64,000 nt of DNA, from positions 1,413,540-1,477,539 of the forward strand of contig WBMW01005527.1 in NCBI GenBank assembly GCA_013396635.1, read 5' to 3'. This DNA comes from Penelope pileata. Taxonomy: Eukaryota; Chordata; Aves; Galliformes; Cracidae. Numbering within the stretch: position 1 is the first letter of the stretch; every line of letters starts with the position of its first letter. A program made the position numbers and the translations under genes. Shown here piece by piece: positions 36,247-50,000 of the stretch. Under the pieces are notes generated by a model. That model did not search any database, was not told the origin of the DNA, and was given only the letters and a program-made list of their open reading frames with translations.

Positions 36247-38125
36247 TTATATAGAACAAGTAAACTTGCCTCACAGCTGGAAACTTCTCCTTTAGAAATG
36301 GAGGAAATTTGCTTTCCAGAGCCATATTGAGCAGCTCATTGAAACAGAGAGATTTCCCATCTGATATTGAAGGTTGTTACTGTTTCCCAGCCCTAGTGAG
36401 CACATGAATGACTACAGTCTTTAAAGGAGATTTGTTTCACTTTAAACGTGGAAACTTAACCCAAGATATGCTCTAAAGCTTAAGCTGCATAAATTGAATT
36501 GGTTAGATTTTGTGTGTGACATGATTTCCATAGTTTGACTTATCCCACTTTACCTGACTTAAGAAGATATTCAATTAGAAGCACTAACAGCTGGTAAAAT
36601 AATACTGATCTGAGACTCATTTTTAAGGGAACTTTTTCAAAACGGCTAATGTAGGCCATTCAGTATATTCAGTTACGGAAACTCTTTAAGTGTAATATTC
36701 ATATTTCCACACAATAGAAAGATAGAAGGTATTGTCTCTAGCTCTGAAAAATAGTTCCTCAATTCTCATTGCCATTTCACTGCTTTTCAGTTGTATTATT
36801 ATACAACGTTTATATCTGGTTCATCTGAAGTTTCCAGCATTTCTAAGAAAAGCCTAATGCCATTTTGTATTTAAACTTACAAGTGCAAGATGTCAAGGAT
36901 AAATACTGTAGTTTAAAAATGTTAGGACAAATCTGCTCTGCAATTGTATCTTTGGGAGCTATCAGTTCATATGATAGGGCTCTGTCTCACAATTTGTGCA
37001 CACACAGTCAGTAACCACTTGTATATTTATGTTACTTACGACTTCCCTAGACAAAGGATTTTATGACCTTTTTTTCTGAGAAGCACCAGGAGCTCTGTTG
37101 TTTGCAGAAGACTTTTGAAATTGAGCCATGGAGTCACATCATTGCTTTCCTCTGTCCCAAGACGCCACTCAGGTTTAGCTGAGGTATAAAGACAACGTCA
37201 TCCGAGAAATATTTGCAGTCAGCCAGTATAGAACATGCATTTAAGCCTTGCAGTCTAAGACCAGGCTTCTGTCATTGCCAAAGAAATTTACTGCAGGTAT
37301 AAGCAGGAGTAAACAGGAGGAAACAGGACAGAGATCCTAACTGGATTTCCCTCTATAATCTGAGCGAACTGAGTGAGAGAATGGTGCAGAAGCAGTGGCA
37401 GTAACACAGAATTCCAAAAAATCAATGCTGTTATTTCTGCTTCCACTTTTTAAGATCAAGATTATATTGACCCAAGTTAACTAGTTTAAAATCTCATGTA
37501 ATTATAGTATTGTCTCTGCTGGATTTACTTTCAAATTAATTGCACTCAATGCTGTGGCAAATTAACTTTGCAAAGTCATTAGAAGCATCAAGGTGAAGAA
37601 GCATTTAAAATCAGCTCCTTCCTAAAAAACCCCAAAATAAATACTAAGAAACTTCAAAATAGAAAATAAGATTTAAAAAAAAAAAGTACTATGGAAACAT
37701 TAGTAACAGTAGCTGAAGGGTTAATAAGACTTTAATTGAGTCGCAACTTGACCAGGCAAATTATATCCCTATTCACTGTATACCATTTACCAATTTTTCC
37801 ATGATTTTTTTCCTAAGGTAATAGGCCTAGCAGCTAGCTGGCTGCTGCTCCTGCTATGCTTCGGCAGCTGTCATTTTGACATATTTTATGCTTTCTTTAG
37901 AAGAGAGAGGTTGATTGAATGTGAGAAAAGTGGAACTTTGACAGGCTGTCAGAATCCCTTGCAGTGCAAACCTACCTGCCAGCTAACTTGTTTCAGGTTT
38001 ATTTCAAAGGAGGTTTCTAGCATACAAACTTCTATTACTAGCCCAATAAGCTTTTAAATAGCTAGCTTCCATTTTGTCAAATTCTAAATTAAAATATTTT
38101 CATTTCAAATTGATTTAAATTTCAG

Positions 38126-38134
38126 AAAATCGAG
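38126..38134 (+). other. Candidate 9-nt microexon (speculative)
   Basis: A T-rich stretch ends in tttaaatttcag, a good acceptor, followed by aaaatcgag and then gtaagt, a full donor consensus. The nine bases keep the reading frame (Lys-Ile-Glu in phase 0). Nine-base exons exist in vertebrate neuronal genes, but intervals this short also arise by chance, and no neighbouring exon is visible. Confidence 0.15.
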
Positions 38135-38446
38135 GTAAGTCTGAGAAAACAAAAGCAAGTCCTCTTTCCTCTGCCCATACACAAAGGTCTACGTTGATGA
38201 AAGGCATACTTTATTTCTTCTTTATTTTTATTGTAATCAGTTATTTTTCCTCATTTGTGAACAGACCTCTGAAATTTCAAAGTCAGTTCATGCACTGGGC
38301 AAGAGTAAGCATGATCATCCCCCATTATAGGGGATCAAGCTGGGAGGAGGCACAACTGCTGTTAATGGAATCCAGCTGCTGTAATTAATAGCAGATTCAA
38401 ACAACATTTTCACTTACTTATACAATTCAGTTTCTCACAACCATCT

Positions 38447-38740
38447 TGTTGGGGCAACCCCAACAGCATGGTCAGAGGCAGGGGTTGTACTCCTGTCCTC
38501 GTGGTTTCTGTGTGGGTGTCTGGAAGGTCCCTCTGACTGCTCCTTGCTTTTTTGGGTGTAAATATATATTCCTGTAGTCATCTGAAGCTACTGCCCTCTT
38601 GGATCTGATCTGAGTCACACTGCCTGTCGACGGCTCTAATGTGGGCTGTGGCTCTGGCCAGATTCATCATACTCTTGGTGTCTTGTATTTATCCATTCTT
38701 GCAGATGCAGCAGGGCTACTGATCTCCAGAATTAAACCAA
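38447..38740 (+). other. GC-richer block of unknown origin starting with a hairpin
   Basis: The block starts with tgttgggg-caa-ccccaaca (38447-38465), a perfect 8-bp stem with a 3-base loop, and continues for about 290 bases at visibly higher GC and with CpG sites. A TG start with an inverted terminal motif recalls retroviral LTRs, but I found neither the closing CA end nor a target-site duplication. It might be a decayed LTR, another repeat or unique DNA. Confidence 0.25.
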
Positions 38741-40481
38741 TCCCAGGAAACTTTCACACAATATCTTCTCAGCAGGTAATTCTCCATTCTTTAGCCTGAA
38801 TTTTTCTGATAACAAGATCTCCATCTAAATTCATAGACGTGTAGAAACCATTCACTTAACTCATAAAAAAAAAAAAAGGTAGTCCTTATGAAAGTCAAAA
38901 ATGGATAGAAATGAGGTCATACTAAAGACAGGGACTTCAGATCTTTTTCTGTTTTTAGCGTTTTTCTATAATAATATAATCCATTCTTGAAGGCACTGTC
39001 TATCTAATTCACTTTAAAAGTGTTTAAGTTATATAATCTATCACTTCTTGCTGTTGTGCCTACACTGTCTTGTTTAAATTTCTGAGCAAAGAAAAACTGG
39101 GTTTATGTTTACATATGTTATTGTTGATTTTCTGAAATTTAATTGGTAGATTACATGAAAATGGTTAGTGACATTTCACAATATTTGTTCATCTGAGTTA
39201 TCAAACAACTTTTGAGGAGCCTCTATAACATTTTACATGCACTGGCTTTGGTACTTGCTTTTGTTTGTATTTAGTAAGTGGAAGTTCATTTGTCAATCTA
39301 CATGCAGTAATACATTTCTATGTAGAAAAATCTATTGTGTGGTATATACAGTGTTGAAATTAATCCTACCTTCCACTTAGATCATATGATAGTTATTTTC
39401 TCTGGTACAGATCTGTACTGTACCTGTCAGACGGGTTGCAAAGCTGTCTGATTGTAGGGTGCACCTAGACTTTGTTTTGTCTCAGCCTGAATCCACGATA
39501 GTGACAAAGTCTTTGTCCTTCCTAATAGCTTAAGGAGATGTATGGAACTATTTATAGGTAAAAATTGTTATTTTATATATATAGGAAAACCCAAATGTGG
39601 CACACAGAACAATTTGATAACATGATATAAATTCCTACCCATCTCTTGACAGGCATTTTGCACCATGCCCACAGCAAATTCAGTGCCACTCTAATCCTAA
39701 ACTTGCTAACAATGTCCAAGAATGCTGCCTGAAGAAACTGGCCTTTATTACAATCAATAGATGTCATTGACTCAGGTAATACCAGTGTTCCTAACAGCAG
39801 TAATAAATTAAGAAAAAAATCAAGAAAAAAATGCAATGAATCATTCTAAGAGGATCTAGTTGCTATACCATAGCAATTTTTGTTTGTAAGATAAAAAAGC
39901 ACTTTCATACTGAGTTGAGGGAGAAAAAAAAAAATAGTTCAGGCGAGGTCCTGCAGGTATTTCATTTTCCTGTGGAGGACTGGAGAACTTTCAGAGACCC
40001 TTATAACTGTTAGGGTCAAGTTAATGTAATCTGTGACCAGTCTCCCATAGGCGTGATGGAAGAAATTGTCAGAATTCTATTTTCTTGTCTCAGATAAATT
40101 TTTCATTTCCTTCTAAAAATGATTTTTTCCCCTCGTGTATCCAAGGTATTTGCAATACAGTTATCCAAATTATTCCTCAACAAAACACACAAACTTCCAA
40201 AAATGATATAACTTCATGCAGTGCTGCCAGATACCGTTAGTCAAACAGGTAAGGTACAGTAATGAAAAATATTTCTCAAAATGATTCAGAGTGCTTTCTG
40301 AAAGTTGTCTGGTCTGCCTTAGTGCTTATTTATCTACATTATTTGCTACTGTGTGTAGTAAGTAGTTACAACTTAACACACTTGGACTGTTCAAACTGTG
40401 ATTAGCTGCTTAATCACGGGAAGCCCCGAGACAAGTTTGAAGTTTGCTCTGTACTGGATTTCTTTTCAGCACAGCCATTAA

Positions 40482-40499
40482 CAACAACAACAACAAAAA
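40482..40499 (+). repeat. Short (AAC)n repeat
   Basis: Four to five AAC units run into AAAAACC. A minor microsatellite. Confidence 0.7.
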
Positions 40500-43260
40500 C
40501 CATAAGTGAAGTTTAGTAGACAAAACTGTTCCAATTACATGATTTCTTTGCTTCAAACAGACTGCTTAGGAGTGAAATATACACTGTGGGAATTTCATAA
40601 TCCCAATATCTGATAATTTTGATTTAATCTAGCGTTGAGAGAGCTTGCTGAACATTTAGTGAAACCTAAATTCTAAGAATTATACAAGTTACCTCTAAAA
40701 GCAGAATACAGCATTGGAAAGTAAGCTGCAAGTCTTGACTAAAATTCAAGACCAATTTCTTGGTTTAAAAGCAGAGACATGAGGGATTAATGGTCATTGA
40801 TTGTTGCTCAGAAAAAATCATTCATTTTTGTGCATTTGTAGTATCTAACATGATGCCTTAACCCAGTTCAAACTTTCAAGTTTTTCTGCTACAGAAGTAC
40901 TGAATTAGGAAAGTGTTAATGATATCATCAATCCATTTCACTTTTCCATGTGAAAAATTCTTCATTTTCAAATATTTTTATGTTCTTAAGTTATGTGTAA
41001 AAATTCATTTCTAGAAAAAAGATTTCATAGAACATTTTTTCTTCTGTACATTCATTTGGCAATTCTTGTCATTTCTACTTAAAAAATTTAAGATTTGGTC
41101 ATGTAAAGACCAGATACACATTTCAAGAAACTGTATAGTCAGCAAGATATGCACATGAATCTATCTGTATGCAAACAGAAAAGCTTGCAAAAGTCAGTGT
41201 AGAATATTAAGGACAACAAAACCCATGTGAGAATTTGTACAGTTTGTTTGAATGTAATAAATCATGGAACCGCTTTGTTTTCTGTCTATTGGGATTTGCC
41301 ACATAGGAAATACTCACTTCAACACAAAGAAGTACCTCTCGCAAAATTTTTTTATGCTGGCTTAAACCATTGATATCTGAGTAAAGAGCAGAGATGTTCT
41401 TAGTAGCAAAGGAAAGTGAGTTTTCAATACACATGCAGCATGCTTGTCTTTCACTCTTAAATTTGATTTTGATACTATCATTTATGTTTTTTGATTTTCT
41501 TAGTTTAGCAGGCACAGCTCTGTGTGTGTATAATACTTAAGCTTCTGGTAGGCAAGGTAATTGAAAATGACAATAGGTATTTTATACAATGGATTGAGAT
41601 TTGTATGTTTAGTTATATATTTAAATACACGCATGTATGTGTACAAATGTATGCATATGCCCCACACATTACGTACAAGTACATATGAGTATATGTGAAA
41701 TATATACCTGTGTGTTTCTGCATAAATATGCATCTGTGCATGCAAAGATAGTTTTATTTCTTCCTAAAATCATATCCTGTATTCATATCTTTATGAGACT
41801 TTTTCTCTATGGCACTTTCTAAAGTAAATGTGTTTGAGTAATGAAGTGAATAGTTCTGCCAGGCAGAGTTTTAAAGTTGAAATGGGAAAGAGCTAATTTT
41901 CTCCAAAAGTAGGCACAACCAAGGACCTATAACCGCAGTACAGGAAAGGCAGACAAGGCAGAATCACGCTTTCAAGTTAAATTGAAGTTGTCTAAGAATA
42001 TCACTGTTGAAGTCTTTAACATACTCCTCCTCTACAGAAATGAGGAAAAATGACAATCCTATCTTTTTTTTTTTACCCCAGTTCAGTGACAAAAAAAAAA
42101 TCTTCTTTAATTTGACTTTGCTACAATGTAGCAATCTTACTTTTCAAAAAAATAATGTTGTTTGTCATGCTGGGCCACCACACATGAAAACAAAAGAGCA
42201 AACAAAACCTCCTGAAAAAGGTGCCCGTAATCATAGTGGGATACTGTTCCTCGTTCCATGACCAGGGCCAGTCACTTAGAGGCAGGGCTATTTCTCACTA
42301 GTGCAGGCAAAGATCTGTAGAATCTGCAAGCTGGAAAGGCCATGAGAACATTCTAGAGAGTCAACGCCCAGAGCCCAGAGCAGTTTCCTGTTAGCTGCTG
42401 GCTCAGTGTACTTCATGCTCCACTGAGATCTGCCAGGAGTTAAATTATTACCTTTGAAAAGGAAGCAGGCTGTACACTGTCCGTCAAATCCACATTTGAA
42501 CATCAAAAGGGGCTGAAAGACCCTTGTTCATTGTCAGGCTGAAAATATATAACAGTATGTTCCTGCCCAATTTTCATTCATGCTAACTAAAAAGTTTATT
42601 TCTTTTTGCAGTTGAAGGGAATGAAATAGAAAGAAAATTGATTAAAATGTGCACTGTTTGGCAACAATGTAAAAACATTTGTATACCTAATTAATATACA
42701 CCTATAAGCATCTACCTGATTGTTTCTGTGTATTTGAAAATGGATATTGATTTAGAAGTAAAAAAGAAACACCTTTTTAAAACATTTCTTGTGGAAGAAT
42801 CTTTCTGGTGATGACTGTAATCGCATTAATCCTCTTCCACATATTTCATTTGCTCAAACCAGATGAGGAACTGGTTGAATTCTAAGGCTGTTTCAGAATT
42901 GACAGCACTCCACAGAATAGAGGAAAACAAGCAGCAAAGTCAAGGAAGCACACTTGTCATCCCCCCCATCATGGGAAGGATTGTACAGTAAACTTATTCT
43001 CTTTTCCTTACAGCCAATTTTCACATTCTGTGCACAACTCTCACACAGGCTTAGTATTTCAATTTTCTCCAAGTGTGCTTCATGCTGTTGTAGTTCTAAT
43101 TAACTGCACTTTTATTAAAATACTTTCTTAATTTTGTTAATTAATTTTGCTATTCACATCTTCCACATACTTTTCAATCTCTCTCGTGTATTTTAATATA
43201 CAAGAGATACAGTTCTACATTATATATATGTAAAACAATATGTGTTGGGGTTTTTGCTGA

Positions 43261-43311
43261 TTTTTTTTTTTTTTTTTTTATTTTTTTTTTAAAGGATGTA
43301 AACCTGAATTT

Positions 43312-43342
<31 letters not shown>

Positions 43343-43398
43343 CATTTAAAGGATGTAACCCTGAATTTTTTTCCTTTCTTTTTTTTTTTTTTTTTCCT
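43261..43398 (+). repeat. T-rich tandem repeat, 57-bp period
   Basis: Long T-runs (43261-43290, about 43310-43335 and 43380-43395) alternate with two nearly identical copies of aaaggatgtaaacctgaatt, starting at 43291 and 43348 and differing by one base (aaacc versus aaccc). The spacing gives a 57-bp period. The arrangement indicates a local duplication of a T-run with its flank. Confidence 0.9.
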
Positions 43399-43950
43399 CC
43401 TTAATGATTCTTTTTAGATTTGGTGCAGGAATAATTAAAATAATGATTGAAATGATGATTTATGTGAAGTGTACTTTGACACTGCTATTCATCATCTTTT
43501 TTCAAATTATTGTTAATGCTTAAAGGTAGAGCTTAGAAAGCCAAGAAGTGGTACAGGTACAGAAATTAACACTACATGTTGTCTTTTCCATGGAGGCTAA
43601 ATGATCATTTGTCAAGTCTCCTTAGCAAGAAGGAAAAAGAGAGAGGAAAGTTACTGTTCAGCAGTGAGGAGAAATTGCTGTGTTGCAAACATTTTGAGTA
43701 AATAAATGACAAGTAAACATATGGCCTTATGGATGCTGTCTTCCTGTTCCCTACCTTGAGTTTTGATAGGTGAGACAAAAGTATAGCCAAAAGTAGTTCA
43801 TTCTCTGCAATGAGCCAAGTCTTAAATAAGGAAAACTTGTATTACAGCATATTTGTAACCCTTACCAAGATGTTGGCAAGGCTGGAAAGAACTTTACTAC
43901 CTTCAACCTTTCCTTGATCACTGGGTGCTCATCTTCTTTTACTGTTGAAT

Positions 43951-44020
43951 AATAAGTTGAAAATAGTAAGTTGAACATAATCTAGATTTCTAATAAGTTG
44001 AAAATAGTGTAGATTTCTAA
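43951..44020 (+). repeat. Imperfect local duplication
   Basis: The word aataagttgaaaatag occurs at 43951-43966 and 43992-44007, each followed within 30 bases by a tagatttcta word (43983-43992 and 44010-44019). This is a short tandem duplication with some later change. Confidence 0.8.
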
Positions 44021-47000
44021 CAAAGCTAAAATAGGAAATAGATTATCTTATATTAGGAATTTTTTTTCATTGTGGCAATGTAGCTAAATATAAAAATTTA
44101 AGGTCAATGGCTTTTTTATTTCGTTAAGTGGTCTTTAATTCATAAGAGCTGAAACTGCTAGTTTTCTTCCAACAAGATTGGTTCAGATTGTCTCAATTGC
44201 CACGGAGAGCCTCATACAATTGCTCTTTTTTGCTATACATGGTTCAGGTGATTGATTTGAAGCAAATGGAAAATTAAGTCTAGAAAAGTGAAGTGCTCCC
44301 TTAAAATGTCTTATTACTCACTTGTGTGTCCTGAGCTAGTGCGGCATGTTTTATGCTTTGCAACATGATTTGATTTCCAGTAACTGGGCATGAAAAATGC
44401 CTTTGTAGAGCCACAGTTCTGTGCTGAGGCAGAGGCTTGCAGAGCATATTTAGTTCTGTTCTTACAGCTTAAGGTTTTCCTCCTTATTTAGTTGATAAAC
44501 TGTATCTTCTGCTGAAATATGGAGGAAACTGCACTCTGAGAAAAAATATGTGATTCTCTTCTAGTGTAAATGAGAAATAGAGATCCTCTGACATTATTAT
44601 CTGATTTTTTCTTTTGATGCATGTGTGATTCTGAGTTTGTTATTCCATTAAGAATAAACAGTCCCTGGTTCCTATCCAAATAAGGCCATTATATCTGATT
44701 TTAAATCTTCATCAAGGGAACAGAAATTGCATTAATTTGATAGATTCATTGTTCTTTTGTTATATGAGTGCTTACAAGAACTTACAAGAGTTTTGCAGAT
44801 AGAAAACATACTGCGCAGTAGGCCAATCTCACATTCTTTTTTGTTAGTGTCTATAGAAGCTATTAATTTTCCTCTGGGTTGTCCTCACGTGGGCCAGATT
44901 TAAAGTGCCAATGAAAGGTGAAGGACAGAACTGGGAACATAGTTGGTTCCCATGTTGTTACAGAGGAGTTATCAGAAGGTGGAAAGTTTTCATGCTGGTC
45001 CCACATTTGTTATATTTCAAAATCCTGATATCCCTCAATAAAACTAGTAAATTCTATTGGAAAGCTGCCCAATAAGCATAGTTCTGCTTCCAGTTTCTTC
45101 AGAGGGAAGAATTTGCTGCACCTCACTGAATCAGAGTGGCATTCACCACTTCTTCCTAAATGATGAATTCAATCAAAATATTGTTTCAGCATGACTACAG
45201 CTGTGATACTTAGATATACTAGCTTTATTCATTAGCCCAGCTCAATAAAATTACCATCCTCAGCCATTTTTTTCTCATGAATCATGACCAGTAAATTTCA
45301 GAAGGAAACAGCACAATGTTTTTCGTAAGTTGTGCTAAGCAAATAAAGCAGAACTGGTAAATAGATAGCAAATCATGTTGACAACTGCTATTTGAATAGT
45401 TTAAAAACAAAATCCCCTTTGGCAAAATGTCGTTTTCTGAGGATTTTACAAAAACATAGTTATCACTGCCTGAATTCAGATTTGGAAACAACCCATCAAG
45501 TACCTAAGTACTTTTTACAAAAATTTTTCCTTTGCCCCACAACCTGCATTTTCATGTGGCTTTATATTATTTTTCGATCAATAAAACTTCAGAGCAGTGC
45601 TTACTTGTTGAGATGTAAGGTTAAGTTCCACACACTTCTTCCAAACAGAATTCTACAAAAGACTCCCTGATGCCAGCTATTGATTAAGACCGCAGTGCTC
45701 TTCTCTATTACAAGACGCTGAGGCCAGAAGTGCATTAACGACCTGGAAGGGCAGTCAGGGAGTTATCCCGAGAGGCAGGGCAACACCTGGAAATGGTGAA
45801 TCTGTAGGAACAGAGCAAGGCAGGTAAATTGTCTCTTATTAGGAACAATGGGCAAAGGTATAGAGTTAAAGAAAAGTAAATGAAAGAAATAGCTGTTGAA
45901 TATAATTCTTGTGCAATTAGTTACTCTAGTAGTAGCAGAGCAGGTGATGGAGTAATAGACAGTAACATAGCAATAATGGAGCAGATCTGGATGGAGGGAT
46001 GACACCTGGCTGCTCAGCTGTGTGACTACAGTTATACCATACGATAGTGTAGCAGGCAGCTAATGACTCCCTTCTTGCTTAGGTCATGTAATTTCAATTC
46101 ACATTATCAGTGCTACTCTACTAAATGCTGCAAGCAGAATAACTTTTCAGTTGCTCATTATGATCTGTTGCCTGGACCCTTAAGAGTATCCAGCTTGTCT
46201 GGCCAAATAGCTCACCAATGCACAGACCCAGGAATTCCAGAGTCATTAATGTGGCAGTCAGCAAAGATGAGATGTCTTCACATCCTTTCCTAATGTAACT
46301 AAATCTTCCTTAGCCTTTCCATTAAATCCTTTTAATTCATGGTTTTCTGTCTTCTGTCCAGCACAGCATTCTTCCAATGATTATGACTGCATTTTGGGGT
46401 CCTTGCTTGCAGGATCTTCTGGGTCTCAACTGATGGGTTTCTTCACATCAGGTCACAGCTATTGTTTTTCTGGTTGATGTTAAAAGGCAAGATGATTTCT
46501 TAGAAGGCAACTTCTTTATGTTCCTCTTTGCAGCTTTTCTCTCTTAGAAGCTTGTAGGAAAAAACCATGCTGAACATTTCCATTTCTCCACCTGCTGGCA
46601 GAAGGACTTCTTTCCTCTTGATTCAAAAACATGTCTATATGACCAACTCACCGCGCATCCTTGGCTTTTCTTTTTTCCTTTTGAATATCACCAAAAATAA
46701 TTTTGTGCACTTTTTCCAAAGAAATGTAAGAAAAAATACTAAGAAGTTTAGGAATTCCTGTCTCTTCCATAACCATCTCTGCCCTTACTCTAGTACTCAG
46801 AGGACCTTTTTTTTGTCTTGCTGGAGTATCTAGGAGAGATTATGAAACCAAATTTAAAGGCAGGGTTTTGGTTTTTTTTTTCCTTTTTTTCCAAAATAAT
46901 CAAATTACTGGGTGGAGATTGTGCTTTTAAGCTCACTATTTGATGCTATTTCACAAAAATTATACAAGCTGGAAAATGGGAATCCGTCTCCAGTTACAAT

Positions 47001-50000
47001 TCTGTGATTCTGTGATTCTGTACTCTTCTGACAAATATTTTTTTATTTATTGTTAGTTTTAGTAACACTAGCACTCAGCGCCTAGTAAAAAAATAGCAAT
47101 CTTGTAAAAAATAATAATAAAAAAAACTGTCTTGGCCTCCTTCTAAGTACGTTTTTTACCAGAAGCAGAAATGAGCAAATACATGTGGATAAAGAGATAG
47201 AGAAGAAAAGGATCCCATGGAGATCTTGACCCTGTAATCTTTGATATTGCAGCCCAGCATGCTAACATTAGACCACTACATCATATTATGCAGAAGTGTG
47301 AGTTTAAAGGCCACTGAACTCTACAGATTTTCCCAGTCTTTCACAGTTACAGAAACACTTGTTCTAAATATATTTGTGCTGATGGTTCAATAGCCATTAC
47401 AGTGTTCCTTAAAGATTGACTTGCAGTACCTGAGCTACCTAGTCTAAATGCAAAGAAGGCAATAACTTTTATTTGCCTTCATGTTCTACAGATATTTTTG
47501 CTGAAAACTGGACAAATTTTGAGTTTGGGGACAAATAACTTTCAATGTACACCTCTTTTCTGAGAAGAAAATCTCAAATGCTAGCTAAAAGGTCTGGGTT
47601 CTGTTTTTGCAGGCTGGTAAGGGATTCTGAGCAAGTGTAAGCACTAGCACAAACCAATCAGTCTAGCATGCTCCTATTATATATCTCTTTCTCTGTGTGG
47701 TTTTTTATTTAATCATTTGGTTTTTGTAGTTTTTTTTTCCCTCGGTATATCTAATGACTGTCTTGGCAGCACTACAAAACACTGTGTAAGTATGTATGCA
47801 AAGCACATGAATGCACTCAATATCATTTTTCTCACAAGGATTATTTTAAAATATTTTGCATATTAAATCCCTCTAACTTTACAATAACATCAGCGATGTG
47901 CTATAAAGATACTTCAGGGAAGTGAAAGTGGATTGTTAATACTAGTGTATAACCTGCCATCTGGACACGCTTAGCACATGGTGAGATATAAGGATTCAGC
48001 CATTTGTGGAATTTGATCCCAGAGCTCACTTTCAATCAGGTAATGTCATGTCTAGACAAGCACAGCTGTTGTATGTACATCATGTAGTTCGTTTAATTTA
48101 TGGCTAGATTGTGTTAGAATAATTCTGTATTGGGATTAGTGCAAAACCACAGTGCTCTGCTAGGTGAATTGGTGACATTTAAGTTCAAAGGAGCGTGATC
48201 CATGACAGTATCCTGAGTGCACGGCAGCATATATAACAGCTTCATGAAAATGGTATAATCCCCTTGATTTAGATCATGGTCAAAGGAAGACAATGGAAAA
48301 TTAATATTGCATGTCACCTATCCTTTAGGCTGTGCTAAAGAATCCTGAGTTACATCTACAGGGTTATCCATAAAATAAATATGGCATTTCTGATGGTGGT
48401 TCTTCAGGTATGTTGAATACAGCTGTTGACATTTCTTTTTCTTTCTGTCTACATTGTGCCTTTGTGCTCAGGGAGCATACACTTTTCCTTCACTGACTTT
48501 GGCATTTTAGCACTTAATATGTAAGTTAAATTTTATCTAATACAGACTGCTTTAAAAGGTATACAGTGGCAGAATGTTGTAAAAAAAATAAAAATCTAAG
48601 TACATTCTGAGGTCTACTTTACTGGAACAGTTTCTTCTATTTACATGAACAATTATGTTTATGGAGGCAACCATACTTACCATACTCAAATTTTTCCCCA
48701 AATTCACCATGTGTCCTGAAAATGTCTGAGTGCATCTTTTTCCTATTCAGAAATGTCTGGATTATTTCTTTCTTGTTTTTCCTTTACATAAAGCTGCAAA
48801 TGTTCTCTAAGTGTTGTCTTGATAGATCCATGTTCTTGGAGTGTCCATGCAATAAGCAAATGCAGCCAGGTGAATGCAGACTACGACAATGTCAGGCACT
48901 TTCTCTGACCAATTTATAGCTTTCCCTTTCTGATACTTAAGCGTATACCAATAGTGAACAGTATAATATATTAGTTTGCACAACCCCTCTGTACTAACTG
49001 TATTGTGAACCGCTCTGCTGAGCCTGCATATTAAATATGAGCACCATCACACTCCATTCATATTTCACATTACACTCATGTTTTGGCATTGAACAATTGA
49101 AGAATTTGTTTTGAAAACATTGGTTCTGATCATAGACTTGCCGATGCAGGATTAGGACTTTACACAGTGGGACTATGATGTGAGAGTTGTTTTCATATAG
49201 TTGTGGTGCAGAAAAAAGATAGAGAGCTGTAATGCTATCTCTATGGAGTGAAAAAGGGCAATAAAAGGGATTGTAAAAGGTGGGTGGGGGTAAACTAGAT
49301 AGTTTCTCCATTGACAGATGGCACTAAAAACATTTCAATCACTTATGTCCATGCACCAAGATGGTTTTGTTCTAAGAGAAGTGTAATCCTCCAGAGCCTA
49401 CCATCTGTTACCTTCACTAACATATGCACCATGAGGTAGGTATATATGTTGTTTAGTGAAAGATGATGGCATCCATTTCCGGAACAGGAATACTGTTCAC
49501 CACAACTGGGGATATTGAAATGTGCTAAAAATTCAGTGCTCACCATCTCCAGATAGCATCTCTGTTATATATCATGCAGCTGAGGAAGGAGATCTGTCTA
49601 TTGCTTGGCCATTTCATTGATCCCTGAAGGCTGGATGTTGCCTAGAATATGCCACTCAAAAGCTGGCATTTAAAGTGTAAATTTAGCATTTGTCAAAAAA
49701 TGCAGTCTATATGCGATATCTTTCTTTGGAATACATTACTCTTACAAAATTTTTACCTAAGGCTGAAATACCCTCAGTTACCTCTAACAATGACAAGTGT
49801 ATCTTCTTTTTGATTTCTGAAACTATAAGAAGGCCTTTGGATGGCCTCACACATATCTGCAGAGCAGCAGGATTGCACCTCTTTATTTCTATGTTGAAGA
49901 CAACATACCTTTTTCTTGCTTTTGTTATAGATTCAGACTGAAGTTTGTGTTGTAAAAGGTCTATAAACTAGGTGATCTTTCTAGACTTTTGTACTTAAAA

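Larger units (their letters stand above)
36247..43260. other. Unique noncoding sequence
   Basis: About 7 kb with no supported gene. It includes a possible 9-nt microexon (38126-38134), a GC-richer block of unknown origin starting with a small hairpin (38447-38740), an A-run at 38865-38877, a short AAC repeat at 40482-40496 and a degenerate TG/TA-rich alternating purine-pyrimidine patch at about 41600-41750. The segment 37800-38400 carries several CAGCTG and TAATTA words and could be regulatory, on appearance only. Confidence 0.45.

Noticed and set aside
42615..42690. Strong acceptor-like tttatttctttttgcag followed by ttgaaggg
   Set aside because: No plausible donor follows and in-frame stops appear quickly.
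46999..47021. Tandem attctgtg units resembling a CR1 3' end
   Set aside because: No CR1 sequence is recognisable immediately upstream, so the match is only the short tail motif; it may be an eroded CR1 but cannot be supported.
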